64,000 nucleotides of DNA from Alteromonas sp. M12 (GTDB lineage: Bacteria > Pseudomonadota > Gammaproteobacteria > Enterobacterales > Alteromonadaceae). Of this stretch, positions 27,726 to 37,726 are shown one piece after another; the first letter of the stretch is position 1; each line of letters opens with the position of its first letter. The position numbers were made by a program, and so were the translations under genes. The stretch is taken from assembly GCF_037478005.1 (NCBI RefSeq), contig NZ_CP144164.1:3534001-3598000 (forward strand). Reading direction: 5' to 3'. Below the pieces are notes generated by a model. The model saw only the letters and a list, made by a program, of their open reading frames with translations, did not search any database and was not told the DNA's origin.

Positions 27726-28912
27726 GATGAAAGCTCCGGTAAACTCAACGCAATCTCATCCCCCTCAATTAAACCGCTCTCAACTTCCACAAAATACAAA
27801 TTCTTTTGTTTGGTAGTGATCTGACGCTGTTCAAAGCCTTCGGCCGTTTTTAGATAAACAAAATTTCGTCCCTGTTGATGATGAATAGCTTGTAAAGGCA
27901 CTAACAGTGAGGGCTTGGCCGGTTGTACTAAGATTGATGCTTTGAGCTTACGTCCGGGCTGCATTAGGCTAATATCTTGCTGAGTTAGTTCAACTACTAA
28001 TTCGTAATAGGTGACAGGATTTCCTCTTTCAATGGAGCGAGGATAACCTGATACACTGGCCACTTTGCCATCAAAGGTTCGATCAGGGAACGCATCTAGA
28101 GACACTTTAACCTCAATGCCAGATTTTAAACTGATGGCGTCTTTGGCTAATACAAACACGCGGGCTTGCATGTTATCTAAATTAGGAATTTTGGCAATCG
28201 GACGCCCCGGAAACACCGTTTGACCAACAGAAGGTTTTTCCCCCATACGGTCTTTTTCGTAGGTAAGTAGTCCATCATTAGGGGCAAAAACTTGTAATTG
28301 CGATAACGCTTGTTGATGGCGTAGATATTTGATTTCATGGCCTTTTCGTTTTATTTCCAACACCCCAACATTACTCTTATTTTGCTCGTCGACACTGTCC
28401 TTTTTCCAATCCAAAAAGTTATCTTTAGCACCTAAAAAATCACGATTTTGGAAGGAATCAATAATTTCTAATTTGGAATAAACACGTAAATCATCTATCG
28501 CAAATTTATCTGCGAATTCAAACTCATAGTCTACGAATTCTTGCTCAGAGAGGATGTCATTTTGTTGTTGAAAACGTTCGGCTTCGCTTTGAATGATATC
28601 CTGACTGAATAACGCCATGCGTAATTCTTCTTCTTTGCTATCCACCAGCAGTTGCTCTGCGTCAAAACGGGCAATAATATCGCCTTTTTTCACTTTAGTG
28701 TTTTCATCAGCAAGCCAAGACAACACCATTGGACGTCTGCCTGGAGAAACAATTTTTTGGGCATGCACAGCTTCGATTTCACCAAAACCATTGAGGGTAA
28801 TATCAAAGGGTCTGGCGTTCACTTCGAAGGTGGGAATCTTTGTCACCTCCTCTTCACAGCCGGTTAAAATAAGCATTGAGAGGGCGATAAAATAGTATGA
28901 CAGTCTGTTCAT
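27722..28912 (-). CDS. HlyD/MacA-like periplasmic adaptor lipoprotein (third of three)
   Basis: A 396-residue membrane-fusion subunit with signal peptide and lipobox LTGC. A lipoyl-like half at residues about 40-90 (NTKVKKGDIIARFDAEQLL) leads into a helical region, then the second lipoyl half with PNDGLLTYEKDRMGEKPSVG and a beta-barrel/MPD region (GIEVKVSLDAFPDRTFDGKV). The conserved GLTY and PG features suit an adaptor for an MacB-type permease. It overlaps both neighbours by four bases. Confidence 0.85.
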   Translation of the reverse strand: MNRLSYYFIALSMLILTGCEEEVTKIPTFEVNARPFDITLNGFGEIEAVHAQKIVSPGRRPMVLSWLADENTKVKKGDIIARFDAEQLLVDSKEEELRMALFSQDIIQSEAERFQQQNDILSEQEFVDYEFEFADKFAIDDLRVYSKLEIIDSFQNRDFLGAKDNFLDWKKDSVDEQNKSNVGVLEIKRKGHEIKYLRHQQALSQLQVFAPNDGLLTYEKDRMGEKPSVGQTVFPGRPIAKIPNLDNMQARVFVLAKDAISLKSGIEVKVSLDAFPDRTFDGKVASVSGYPRSIERGNPVTYYELVVELTQQDISLMQPGRKLKASILVQPAKPSLLVPLQAIHHQQGRNFVYLKTAEGFEQRQITTKQKNLYFVEVESGLIEGDEIALSLPELSS

Positions 28913-29913
28913 GTGCGTTCCTCACTAAGTAATTGCACATTGGCTTTCATGCCCGGTCGCATTTTATCTAGATCTAGCTTATCGAGCTTCACCCAAGCAT
29001 CAAAGACTACCTTGAGGTTATGCTGAGAACGGTTTCGATAGGCTTGACCAAGCGAGGTGATGGTGCCGGCGTAGGGCTTTTCAGGGTGGGCATCTAACAC
29101 CACTTTGACCTGCTGTCCTACTTTCACGACAGATGAATCCGATTCATCAAATTCGACTTTCACGGCCAATTTATCCAACGACGGTAACGTTACCAAAGGA
29201 CGTCCCATAGAGACGGTATCACCAACAGCAGGTTTATTGTCATCGTTATCGACTTGATAAACCACTAACCCATCTTTGGGTGCCTTTACGACTAGTTTGT
29301 CTAGACTGTCTTGTATATTTTTGACTCTTAGCGCTAATTTTTTAATTCGCCCATTTTGTACTTCTCCATTAATGATCATGCGCTCTTTGTTTTGTGCTAG
29401 TTTTTGTATGGCCTGTTGATATAAAACTTTATTTATTTCATATTCTGAGACTTGCTTTAAGCGCTCAACTTCAGAACGTGATGCATCGGTAATTGCGACT
29501 TTACGCTCAGAGATTTCCATATTCATTTTTGCTTCAGCCATGGCTAATTCAAGGTCTTTCTCGGTCGCTTGTTCTTTGAGTTTACGTTTCTCAGACTCCT
29601 TAATTGCGGCGTCTAAATCACTTTGTTTACTAACGAGATCCTCCATGAGTTTATCGCCATCAAATTTAACCACTAAGTCACCTTTTTTGAGCAAGGTGTT
29701 TTCTGGCGCTAAATATTCAATTTTAAACTGCCACATCCGACTAACACTCGGTGGCCCTATAGGTGCATCGTGCAGCGAAACCAATTCAGCAGGCGCTACT
29801 ATGGGTTCGTTTACTCGCTCTTTTTCGCTTATTGCAACGCTGACTTTTGAACAGCTTGTCACAGTGACAACGGCGAACAAGATTAAAAACAATAAAGAAT
29901 ACTGAATTTGCAT
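28909..29913 (-). CDS. HlyD/MacA-like periplasmic adaptor lipoprotein (second of three)
   Basis: A 334-residue adaptor with lipobox TSC (VTVTSCSKVS). Its lipoyl part includes ENTLLKKGDLVVKFDGDKLM. A long coiled-coil hairpin (about residues 95-205, Lys/Glu-rich) follows, then APKDGLVVYQVD and the beta-barrel GQQVKVVLDAHPEKPYAGTI. It resembles the other two adaptors in design but is clearly diverged, so these are old paralogues rather than recent copies. One base separates it from the preceding adaptor gene. Confidence 0.83.
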   Translation of the reverse strand: MQIQYSLLFLILFAVVTVTSCSKVSVAISEKERVNEPIVAPAELVSLHDAPIGPPSVSRMWQFKIEYLAPENTLLKKGDLVVKFDGDKLMEDLVSKQSDLDAAIKESEKRKLKEQATEKDLELAMAEAKMNMEISERKVAITDASRSEVERLKQVSEYEINKVLYQQAIQKLAQNKERMIINGEVQNGRIKKLALRVKNIQDSLDKLVVKAPKDGLVVYQVDNDDNKPAVGDTVSMGRPLVTLPSLDKLAVKVEFDESDSSVVKVGQQVKVVLDAHPEKPYAGTITSLGQAYRNRSQHNLKVVFDAWVKLDKLDLDKMRPGMKANVQLLSEERT

Positions 29914-29914
29914 G

Positions 29915-30895
29915 CTAATTATCTCCGCGGGTTAGCGGTGGAACATCCACACGCACACTCATACCTGGCAATAAGGTTAATTCAGGGGTATCAACAAATT
30001 GAAAAATCACCGGGTAGTAAACACTATTGCTCCACTGTACTTTCTTTTCTGTTTGTGTAGACAAGAAGGTCAGTTTACCTTTGAATTTTTTGCTCGGATA
30101 AGCATCCAACACTAACTCAACATTTTTGTTCGCTTTTAAACGTTCCACATCAATTTCATGCACCCAGCTTTCAATTTGGAAATTATCAGTGGCTTGAACA
30201 TCGATAATATTCCATGCCGCACGCACGTTAATTCCAGCCGCCATTTTTTCACCCGACCAAGGATGAATAGCGTAACTAATAGGACCTTTAAAATTGGCAG
30301 TAACACTCATTTTTTCCATTTGACTGCGTTGATAACGAATTTCATCTTCAATTAATCGTATCTGAATTCGTTGCTTTTCAACGCCCGTAAGCAAGGCTTG
30401 TTCGGCTAACTTTAGGTTTTCTTCCGCTTTAATCAGCTCCATTTGCGTACGTTGTAAGGTCAGCTCAAATTTACCTTTATCTAACTGACTAACTTGGGAT
30501 TCAGGCACGTTAGCCTCAATTTTGGCTTGTTCCACCCGCATTTGAGCAATAGTCAACGCACCTTGCGCTTCTAGATACTCCTGTTCCAAGTCCATTGTTA
30601 TTTGGGTTAATTCGAGCTGCTCAGTCTCTAAGGTCTCTTCATTGGCTTCTAACTGGCTTTGGATTAATGAACCATCGAAAACAGCAATTAAGTCACCGGC
30701 TTCCACCATTTTGCCTTCTTCTTCTAACCATTGAATCTGAATGTTCCAACTGCGTCCCCGCGGCGCGGTGACAACTTGTTTTTTGGCTGAACTGATTTTA
30801 CCTGTCAGCAGTAATGATTCACCTTTTGCCAGAACAGGATGACTAAATATACTCACAGCAAGCACGGCAATGAAAAAAACCAAATTAATGTTCAT
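29915..30895 (-). CDS. HlyD-like periplasmic adaptor protein (first of three)
   Basis: About 326 residues with a cleavable signal peptide ([17 protein letters not shown]...VLA) instead of a lipobox. A lipoyl segment (EGKMVEAGDLIAVFDGSLIQ), a long coiled-coil hairpin (about 80-200) and a beta-barrel (NVELVLDAYPSKKFKGKL) identify it as a membrane-fusion subunit. The start at 30895 has GGGAAG upstream within the end of the ATPase gene and overlaps its stop. A start five codons earlier is possible. Confidence 0.82.
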   Translation of the reverse strand: MNINLVFFIAVLAVSIFSHPVLAKGESLLLTGKISSAKKQVVTAPRGRSWNIQIQWLEEEGKMVEAGDLIAVFDGSLIQSQLEANEETLETEQLELTQITMDLEQEYLEAQGALTIAQMRVEQAKIEANVPESQVSQLDKGKFELTLQRTQMELIKAEENLKLAEQALLTGVEKQRIQIRLIEDEIRYQRSQMEKMSVTANFKGPISYAIHPWSGEKMAAGINVRAAWNIIDVQATDNFQIESWVHEIDVERLKANKNVELVLDAYPSKKFKGKLTFLSTQTEKKVQWSNSVYYPVIFQFVDTPELTLLPGMSVRVDVPPLTRGDN

Positions 30896-31553
30896 CAATG
30901 ATCTTCCCATCTTTCATTCTGATAACCCGTTGCGCATAAGTCGCAATTTCTTCTTCATGGGTGACCATTACGATGGTTTGGCCTGCTTGATGCAATTCTG
31001 TTAGCAATGCCATAATTTCAACCGAGGTTTTGCTGTCTAAGTTTCCGGTAGGCTCATCAGCCAAGATCACTTTGGGTTGGTTAATGAGCGCTCGCGCGAT
31101 CGCCACACGCTGCCGTTGTCCTCCCGACATTTCAAAAGGCTTATGATGTTTTCGGTGACTTATTCCCACCCTATCTATTAACCCTAACGCCCGTTGCATC
31201 GCTTCCTCTTCGCTGGTATCGGCATAGCGCAAGGGCAAAAGTACGTTACCTAATGCATCAAGTTTCGGTAATAGGTGAAAGGTTTGAAATATAAAACCAA
31301 TATGGGTATTGCGGATGCCAGAGAGGGTATCATCGTCTAATTTGGCGACGTCTTGACCTGCTAGTAAGTACTGACCTTGATTAGGCGTATCTAAACACCC
31401 CAGCACATTCATTAAAGTCGATTTTCCTGATCCCGAACTGCCCATTACCGCAACAAATTCATTTTCATGTATGTTGAGTGTAACGCCATCTAAGGCAGTG
31501 ACGATTTCCTCACCATTTTGAAACTGTTTTTTAATATCAATGAGTTGTAGCAT
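30885..31553 (-). CDS. MacB/LolD-type ABC transporter ATP-binding protein
   Basis: A 222-residue ATPase that should power the permease encoded four genes downstream. Walker A is GSSGSGKST, the ABC signature is MSGGQRQR and Walker B is VILADEPTG with the NLDSKT continuation typical of the LolD/MacB branch. The H-loop histidine is in VMVTHEEE. It begins the operon ATPase, three adaptors, permease, yjjX. Confidence 0.93.
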   Translation of the reverse strand: MLQLIDIKKQFQNGEEIVTALDGVTLNIHENEFVAVMGSSGSGKSTLMNVLGCLDTPNQGQYLLAGQDVAKLDDDTLSGIRNTHIGFIFQTFHLLPKLDALGNVLLPLRYADTSEEEAMQRALGLIDRVGISHRKHHKPFEMSGGQRQRVAIARALINQPKVILADEPTGNLDSKTSVEIMALLTELHQAGQTIVMVTHEEEIATYAQRVIRMKDGKIIDEH

Positions 31554-31675
31554 TTTAGATATGGGTTCCTAATAATATGCGGATGACTAGACCAGTCACC
31601 CTAAATCAACGTAAAAATTGGCGTATTTTTACAATGATATTATGCAGATTTAACCGTTTATAATATAACTACTCG

Positions 31676-33430
31676 TCAACTGACGAGTTGCAATTCGGCG
31701 AACTGTCGGTACACACTGTTGCCTTGCATTAATTCATGATGGCTACCAATTGCGACTACTTCACCTTTGTCCATAACCACTATTCTATCGGCATTCACCA
31801 CTGTAGATAATCGATGGGCAATAATCAGCGTGGTTTTTCCATCCATTAATTTATCTAGAGCTTGCTTGACCAGTTGTTCGTTGGTGGCGTCCAACGCACT
31901 TGTGGCCTCGTCGAGCAATAAAATTGGTCGATCAGCCAATATCGCTCTGGCAATCGCAATTCGTTGTTTCTGTCCACCTGATAATCTAACACCTCTTTCA
32001 CCTAAATCGGTAAAATATCCGTCTTGTAATTCACCAATAAATTTATCCGCCCTAGCCGCTTTTGCAGCTTCAATTACCTCATCCATAGTCGCATCTGGTC
32101 GACCATAACGGATATTTTCAAGAGCATTGGTTGCGAAAATAACCGATTCTTGAGGTACTAGTGCAAATTGTTTACGCAGATCATCCGGCGACAACATGTG
32201 GCAATGAAAACCATCAATTTGAATACTGCCACTAGTGATATCGTAAAACCTTAATAGCAGTTGAAACAAGGTCGATTTGCCGGCACCGCTAGGACCCACT
32301 AAGGCTATCCGCTCACCAGGTTCTATTTGTAAGTTAAGATGTTTAAGAACCGCTACTTGCTCAGCGCTAGGATAAGCGAAATTAACGTCTAGAATATCTA
32401 AGCGTCCTGAAATAACCTCGGGTAACAATTGAGGTTTCGCCGGTGCTTCAATAAGCGGTCGAGTATTGAGTAATTCCAATAAGCGCTCACTTGCCCCTGC
32501 CGCCTTTTGAATTTCACCAATCACTTCACTTATTGTAGCCACAGCCCCGCCGGCCATTACCGCATAAAACATAAATGCAGTAAGCTCGCCGGCGCTAACC
32601 CCAGCACTTAGCACCTCTTTAGCGCCTAACCAAGCAACAATGGTAATAGCAGTAATACTGATCCCCATTACCAATGAAATCATTAGCGCGCGATATTTTA
32701 TTCGATGACTAGCAGCCAACATCACTGCCTCAATACGGTCAGCAAATAAACGACGGTCGATACCTTCATGGGTATAGGCTTGTACAGTTTGAATTTCGTG
32801 CAAACTTTCATCCACATATGCGCCCATATCGGCAACACGATCCTGACTATTTCGAGCGTAAATACGTACTCTTGCGCCTAAGAACTTAATCGGTAGGAGC
32901 ACTAAGGGCACAGCAATCAAAACGTATAAAGTAAGTAAAGGACTGGTAATAAACATCAACAACATCGAGCCAATAAAGGTGATTGACGCTCGCAATGCCA
33001 TGGATAGGCCCATACCCACCACAGTTTGCAACACTGTTGTATCTGCGGTGAACCGCGAAATCACTTCACCGGTTCGGGTTGATTCAAAAAAGCCTGGGGA
33101 TAGATTCAAAAGATGGAAATATACTTGTTTTCGAATATCGGCACTGACCCGTTCGCCTAGCCATATCATTAAATAAAACCGAAAAAACGCTGCTAAACTA
33201 CCAAGCAAAGCAATCCCCAAAACCACAAACACCATTTGATTTAGTTTGTCACTGTTATTGGCCAAAAAGCCTTCATCAACGACGACTTTGACACCTTGAC
33301 CAAGCATCAACCAAGACACTGCGCCCACAATTAACGCTAGAATAGCTAACACAACTCTACGGCGATAAGGTTTGAGTTGACTAAAAATCCAACTGATTAA
33401 CTGACGGGTTTGAATTTTTTCGGACGACAT
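31676..33430 (-). CDS. MsbA-like ABC exporter (fused permease-ATPase)
   Basis: A 584-residue half-transporter, likely a homodimer in the inner membrane. Six membrane helices lie in the first 320 residues (for example VVLAILALIVGAVSWLML). The ATPase has Walker A GPSGAGKST, signature LSGGQKQR, Walker B ILLLDEATSALD and a His in LIIAHRLSTV. Proteins of this type export lipids, peptides or drugs. It is separated from the next ABC operon by 122 bases, which include an AT-rich inverted repeat at 31611-31632, and is probably transcribed independently. Confidence 0.9.
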   Translation of the reverse strand: MSSEKIQTRQLISWIFSQLKPYRRRVVLAILALIVGAVSWLMLGQGVKVVVDEGFLANNSDKLNQMVFVVLGIALLGSLAAFFRFYLMIWLGERVSADIRKQVYFHLLNLSPGFFESTRTGEVISRFTADTTVLQTVVGMGLSMALRASITFIGSMLLMFITSPLLTLYVLIAVPLVLLPIKFLGARVRIYARNSQDRVADMGAYVDESLHEIQTVQAYTHEGIDRRLFADRIEAVMLAASHRIKYRALMISLVMGISITAITIVAWLGAKEVLSAGVSAGELTAFMFYAVMAGGAVATISEVIGEIQKAAGASERLLELLNTRPLIEAPAKPQLLPEVISGRLDILDVNFAYPSAEQVAVLKHLNLQIEPGERIALVGPSGAGKSTLFQLLLRFYDITSGSIQIDGFHCHMLSPDDLRKQFALVPQESVIFATNALENIRYGRPDATMDEVIEAAKAARADKFIGELQDGYFTDLGERGVRLSGGQKQRIAIARAILADRPILLLDEATSALDATNEQLVKQALDKLMDGKTTLIIAHRLSTVVNADRIVVMDKGEVVAIGSHHELMQGNSVYRQFAELQLVS

Positions 33431-33580
33431 GTGTACTCATTGCAAATAGGTTTTGTTTATCCTACTTAAACTTACCTTACTTGTAATGATAATTCAGCTC
33501 AATGCACCTTAAAAACAGTGGAGTGTATTTTTGTTGATTACTTCACCTAACCACAAAGAGTTGTTTTTTATTTATGCTGG

Positions 33581-34594
33581 CTATCCCAAGTTTATTTTAT
33601 CTTGTATTTGTTGTTTTAGCGCAGCGGGGTCTTCTACCGAAAGATACACTTTATTAAAAGGCTCATTGAGCATGCCCATCATCGAAAAATAACTTATTTC
33701 ATGATTAAAAGTGAGTAATATATTAGCGGTTTTACCTCGCCCTAAAATTAGCGATTCGGTCAATTCTTGTTTATTCCAACACCCAGTATCGACGGTTTTT
33801 ATGGTTAATAACGGAATAACCATGATAGACAAAAACGATGAATTCAATACTAAATTGTTGTCTAAAAAATACACCGAGTGGTAACGACTTATTCGATAGT
33901 TTGCACAGATAGAAATAATTGAATAGCTAATAAAAGAAGCCACAATTAGTGCAACCAATTCACTGATAGTGGCAATTAGCATATAGGCAAGACCAGCAAC
34001 TAGCGTTAAACCGCATAACATACAAATAAAATGCAAAGGATAACGGGATAATAATTTCAAATGCGTCACTGGGCGCGGATGATTGCGAGACAAAAATGGT
34101 AGGCAGTAATACCAACTAGCGGGCTCATAGGAGAGCGTGATGGAGAGTTGTTGCTTTTTCTCATCATCATCACTGTTAATGCTGTTGATCATATGCACTC
34201 TTGGATCACCTTTGAGTTTTCGTGCCTGCCAGAGCGATTTGATCACGTGGGCGATTAAGAAAAATTCGATGGCCAGCAAAATACCAATAATCGGAATTCG
34301 TAACCACATAACAAATTCAAAATAATCAGCGATCTGTGCAGCAAAACTAAAACGTGCGATACCTGCACTTAGTGAAAAAATTAAGATCATCTTCCAAGGC
34401 TTTTGATTGCCTGCCTTGATGATTAATAACCAATACAGAATGGGTAGAAGTAGAAAATAAACTATTGCAAAACCAGCACTTAAAATTGTGTCAGTTTCGC
34501 TATTAAGTTGTTCAGGAAGAAAGTAAAAACCGGCGCTATAGCAAATAACAGCGATAATCAAAAAAGCGAGACGAGACTTTACAGCTTTGCGCAC
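33581..34594 (-). CDS. Multi-pass membrane protein of unknown function
   Basis: A 337-residue protein I do not recognise. Hydrophobic segments suggest about six helices: near residues 8-25, 38-58, 68-84, 95-115, 190-210 and 213-235. A polar loop with DDDEKKQQ lies between the fourth and fifth, and the C-terminal 90 residues look cytoplasmic and mixed alpha/beta. Translation starts at GTG with AGGAACC five bases upstream. It has no obvious operon partner. Confidence 0.6.
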   Translation of the reverse strand: MRKAVKSRLAFLIIAVICYSAGFYFLPEQLNSETDTILSAGFAIVYFLLLPILYWLLIIKAGNQKPWKMILIFSLSAGIARFSFAAQIADYFEFVMWLRIPIIGILLAIEFFLIAHVIKSLWQARKLKGDPRVHMINSINSDDDEKKQQLSITLSYEPASWYYCLPFLSRNHPRPVTHLKLLSRYPLHFICMLCGLTLVAGLAYMLIATISELVALIVASFISYSIISICANYRISRYHSVYFLDNNLVLNSSFLSIMVIPLLTIKTVDTGCWNKQELTESLILGRGKTANILLTFNHEISYFSMMGMLNEPFNKVYLSVEDPAALKQQIQDKINLG

Positions 34595-34711
34595 ATCAGG
34601 TTCCTACAACGCAACGATTTGAATAGAACTCGATTCTACTTGAGAATAGTTATAATCACTATGGCTTACAGAGTTTGCGCTAAAAATGAAAATTAACAAA
34701 AAATGCCACAC

Positions 34712-35524
34712 TCAGTACTTCAAACTAATGGGGGATTCAGATACGTTAAGAAAGGATTCAAATTGTTGATCTATTTCGCGTCTCTTACCGGATTTCTCAA
34801 TAAGTGCCAAAGCTTCATTAAAACGATCAATATGTTGCTGTGCATCTTTGAACTGACGAGAGACAATATAAAAAAGTGGAACATTAGCCACAGGGATTTG
34901 CAGCACATTGACGTTAGAAAGTTTTGTAAAAAGTGTAGCGTTATTTTCACTTTGTAGATAACCATTGATAAACCCCAAATCACTCCAACCTTTTGCCACT
35001 TGCATAACGCATCCACCAGCCGTCGATGCGTTTTGGATTATCAGTTGATGCTTGTCAATTAATGCAACTTGTTCGCGGCTCAGACTGTAACCATGGGGCA
35101 AACATAAACGGGCTTTTTTTAATTCCGCTAACGACATTACATTCTTATTTTTATTTGTATATATTCTGACAGGAATCAAGTTAATAGGTTTGGAATAGAT
35201 AAAAGTCTTTGCTCTTTGTTCGGTAAAAACATACGGAAAAGTCCCTTCATATTGCCCTTCAGCGGTCCATTTATAACCCCGCTGCCAAGGCAGAATCTCA
35301 ATATCGACCTGTTTCCCCATTTGCTCAAATACTGCTTTTATTATTGATACTGACCAACCGTCATCGATTGCTTTAGGGTCAACATATGGGTAGTAATTAG
35401 ATCCTGTGATTAATTCAACTTTATTGTTTTGATGAGAAGATAAACTATTTTGCTGACCTATACTTAAACTTGAATAGGTTAATAAAGACATAGTTATTAA
35501 ACTAACGACCATACATCTACCCAT
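34712..35524 (-). CDS. Family 3 solute-binding-like periplasmic protein
   Basis: A secreted protein of about 270 residues with signal peptide MGRCMVVSLITMSLLTYSSL. The region VELITGSNYYPYVDP then WSVSIIKAVFEQMGKQVDIE follows the SBP_bac_3 pattern, and WQRGYKWTAEGQYEGTFPYV is typical of a subgroup common in Alteromonadales that lacks transporter genes. A GGGA eight bases before the ATG decides the start; a TTG start 16 codons upstream would be unusual. No transport genes are adjacent. Confidence 0.78.
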   Translation of the reverse strand: MGRCMVVSLITMSLLTYSSLSIGQQNSLSSHQNNKVELITGSNYYPYVDPKAIDDGWSVSIIKAVFEQMGKQVDIEILPWQRGYKWTAEGQYEGTFPYVFTEQRAKTFIYSKPINLIPVRIYTNKNKNVMSLAELKKARLCLPHGYSLSREQVALIDKHQLIIQNASTAGGCVMQVAKGWSDLGFINGYLQSENNATLFTKLSNVNVLQIPVANVPLFYIVSRQFKDAQQHIDRFNEALALIEKSGKRREIDQQFESFLNVSESPISLKY

Positions 35525-35667
35525 TCGCAAAATCCCTGCAGTTGTCAATAAACGAAACACTGTTTTAGTCAATGAAGTGAATGACTTAGAATATAATAGA
35601 ATCGATAAAAATTGAAATATTAGAAATAAAATTCCCTAAAGAAATATGCGTATTTTGAGAATAATTA

Positions 35668-36280
35668 GCCTAAAGCACCCACCTACAACCCAACCCTGTA
35701 GCATGGCCTTTAGGCCATGGAATTAGGCCACGGAAATAACCCATGAATTTTGCTGGCCTATCTAAGCGGGGCTAAAGCACCCGCCTACAACCCAACCCTG
35801 TAGCATGGCCTTTAGGCCATGGAATTAGCCCGTGGAATTAGCCCATGGATTTAGCTGGCCTATCTAAGCGGGGCTAAAGCACCCACCTACAACCCAACCC
35901 TGTAGCATGGCCTTTAGGCCATGGATTTAGGTCACGGAGATAACCCATGAATTTAGCTGGCCTATCTAAGCGGGCCTAAGCACCAACCTACAACCCAACC
36001 CTGTAGCATGGCCTTTAGGCCATGGAATTAGCCCGTGGATTTAGCCCGTGGAATTAGCTGGCCTATCTAAGCGGGGCTAAAGCACCCACCTACAACCCAA
36101 CCCTGTAGCATGGCCTTTAGGCCATGGAATTAGCCCATGGAATTAGCTGGCCTATCTAAGCGGGGCTAAAGCACCCGCCTACAACCCTGTAGCATGGCCT
36201 TTAGGCCATGGAATTAGCCCGTGGATTTAGCCCGTGGAATTAGCTAACCTATCTAAGCGGGCCTAAAGCGCCCGCCTACA
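35668..36280. repeat. Tandem array of REP-like dimers, period about 102 bp
   Basis: This fills most of the 760 bases between the thiolase gene and the solute-binding gene; no gene is visible. TGTAGCATGGCCTTTAGGCC recurs at 35697, 35799, 35901, 36002, 36104 and 36188 (spacing 102, 102, 101, 102, 84). Each is followed by variable GAATTAGCCCGTG-type stretches, CTGGCCTATCTAAGCGGG and GGCTAAAGCACCCGCCTACA. The array opens and closes with the GCTAAAGC half, so there are seven of that half and six of the ATGGCC half. The last unit ends four bases from the thiolase stop. Confidence 0.92.
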
Positions 36281-36283
36281 GGA

Positions 36284-37459
36284 CTAACACATTTCAACCG
36301 CGATAGCGGTAGCTTCACCACCACCAATACATAGCGAGGCAACACCTTTTTTTAGACCTTTGTTGTGTAAAGCATGTAGGAGGGTAACGATAAGTCGAGC
36401 ACCAGACGCGCCAATTGGATGGCCTAAAGCACAAGCGCCGCCGTTAATATTTACTTTGTTGCTGTCTAAACCCAGTTTAGTAATGGCTAACATGGTCACC
36501 ATGGCAAAAGCTTCGTTGATTTCAAACAAATCAACATCCTCTTTGTCCCAACCAGTTTTAGCAAACAATTTTTCCATTGCACCAACTGGGGCGACCGTAA
36601 AGTCTTCAGGTTTAATGGAGTTGGTTGAGTGACCTACAATTTTAGCTAAAGGCGTTAATCCAAGTTCTTGTGCTTTAGCTTCTTTCATAATCAATAATGC
36701 AGCAGCACCATCAGAGATCGAGCTAGAATTAGCTGCAGTTACAGTGCCGTCTTTTTTAAATGCAGGACGCAGTTTAGGAATTTTATCCGGCATTGCATTA
36801 CCTGGTCCTTCATCTGTGTCTACAACCACTTCTCCTTTACGAGTTTTAATCGTTAGTGGAGTAATTTCATTTTTAAACGCGCCACTTTCTATTGCATTCG
36901 ACGCTTTGGTTAGAGAAGACAGAGCAAAGTCATCCATTTGTTCACGGGTGATAGACTCTGCGTCAGCAGTATCTTGAGCGAAACACCCCATTGCCTTTCC
37001 ATCATACGCATTTTCGAGACCATCCATCATCATGTGATCGATGACTTGGCCGTGTCCCATTCGATAACCGCCGCGGGCTTTAGGCAAAATGTAAGGTGCA
37101 TTACTCATGCTTTCCATACCGCCGGCAATAACCACTTGCGCAGATCCGGCAGTGACAAGATCATTTGCCAACATAACCGCTTTCATGCCAGAGCCACAGA
37201 CTTTATTGATCGTCAACGCTCCAGTGCTTAATGGTAATCCAGCTTTTAATGTCGCTTGTCGAGCAGGCGCTTGACCTAAACCAGCTGGTAGTACACAACC
37301 CATGATGACTTCGTCGATGATATTTTTATCTACATCACCCAAAACAGCTTTAACCGCTGTGGCACCTAATTCGGTTGCATCTACGGCTGATAAACTACCC
37401 ATAAAGCCGCCCATCGCGGTGCGTTTAGCAGATACAATAACAATAGAATCATTACTCAT
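36284..37459 (-). CDS. Acetyl-CoA C-acetyltransferase (thiolase)
   Basis: A 391-residue thiolase that condenses two acetyl-CoA or cleaves acetoacetyl-CoA. The acylated cysteine is in NKVCGSGMKAV, NEAFA gives the active-site His/Asn loop, and GGACALGHPIGASGAR with CIGGGEATAIAVE completes the catalytic centre. The degradative versus biosynthetic role cannot be decided, since no fatty acid or PHB genes are adjacent. AAGAGGT precedes the ATG. Confidence 0.93.
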   Translation of the reverse strand: MSNDSIVIVSAKRTAMGGFMGSLSAVDATELGATAVKAVLGDVDKNIIDEVIMGCVLPAGLGQAPARQATLKAGLPLSTGALTINKVCGSGMKAVMLANDLVTAGSAQVVIAGGMESMSNAPYILPKARGGYRMGHGQVIDHMMMDGLENAYDGKAMGCFAQDTADAESITREQMDDFALSSLTKASNAIESGAFKNEITPLTIKTRKGEVVVDTDEGPGNAMPDKIPKLRPAFKKDGTVTAANSSSISDGAAALLIMKEAKAQELGLTPLAKIVGHSTNSIKPEDFTVAPVGAMEKLFAKTGWDKEDVDLFEINEAFAMVTMLAITKLGLDSNKVNINGGACALGHPIGASGARLIVTLLHALHNKGLKKGVASLCIGGGEATAIAVEMC

Positions 37460-37726
37460 TTTTATAACCTCTTATGCTGAATTAGCAGCTCAAAACGTCC
37501 TGAGAACAAGACTTTTGATGTCTGCCAATTATTTGCCTTCAAAATTGTAGAAGCAAACTAGAGCAATATTATGCAGAGATCAATGATCATTGTCATATTA
37601 GAGAGTATAACTTTGGTACTATTTCACTTACTGCAACACTGAGTAAATTTGCTGTCTTAATTGATATCTAGATATACTCATTGCTTGAAGAAAGGACCTA
37701 TTAAGTTTAAGCAAAACTGGATATCG

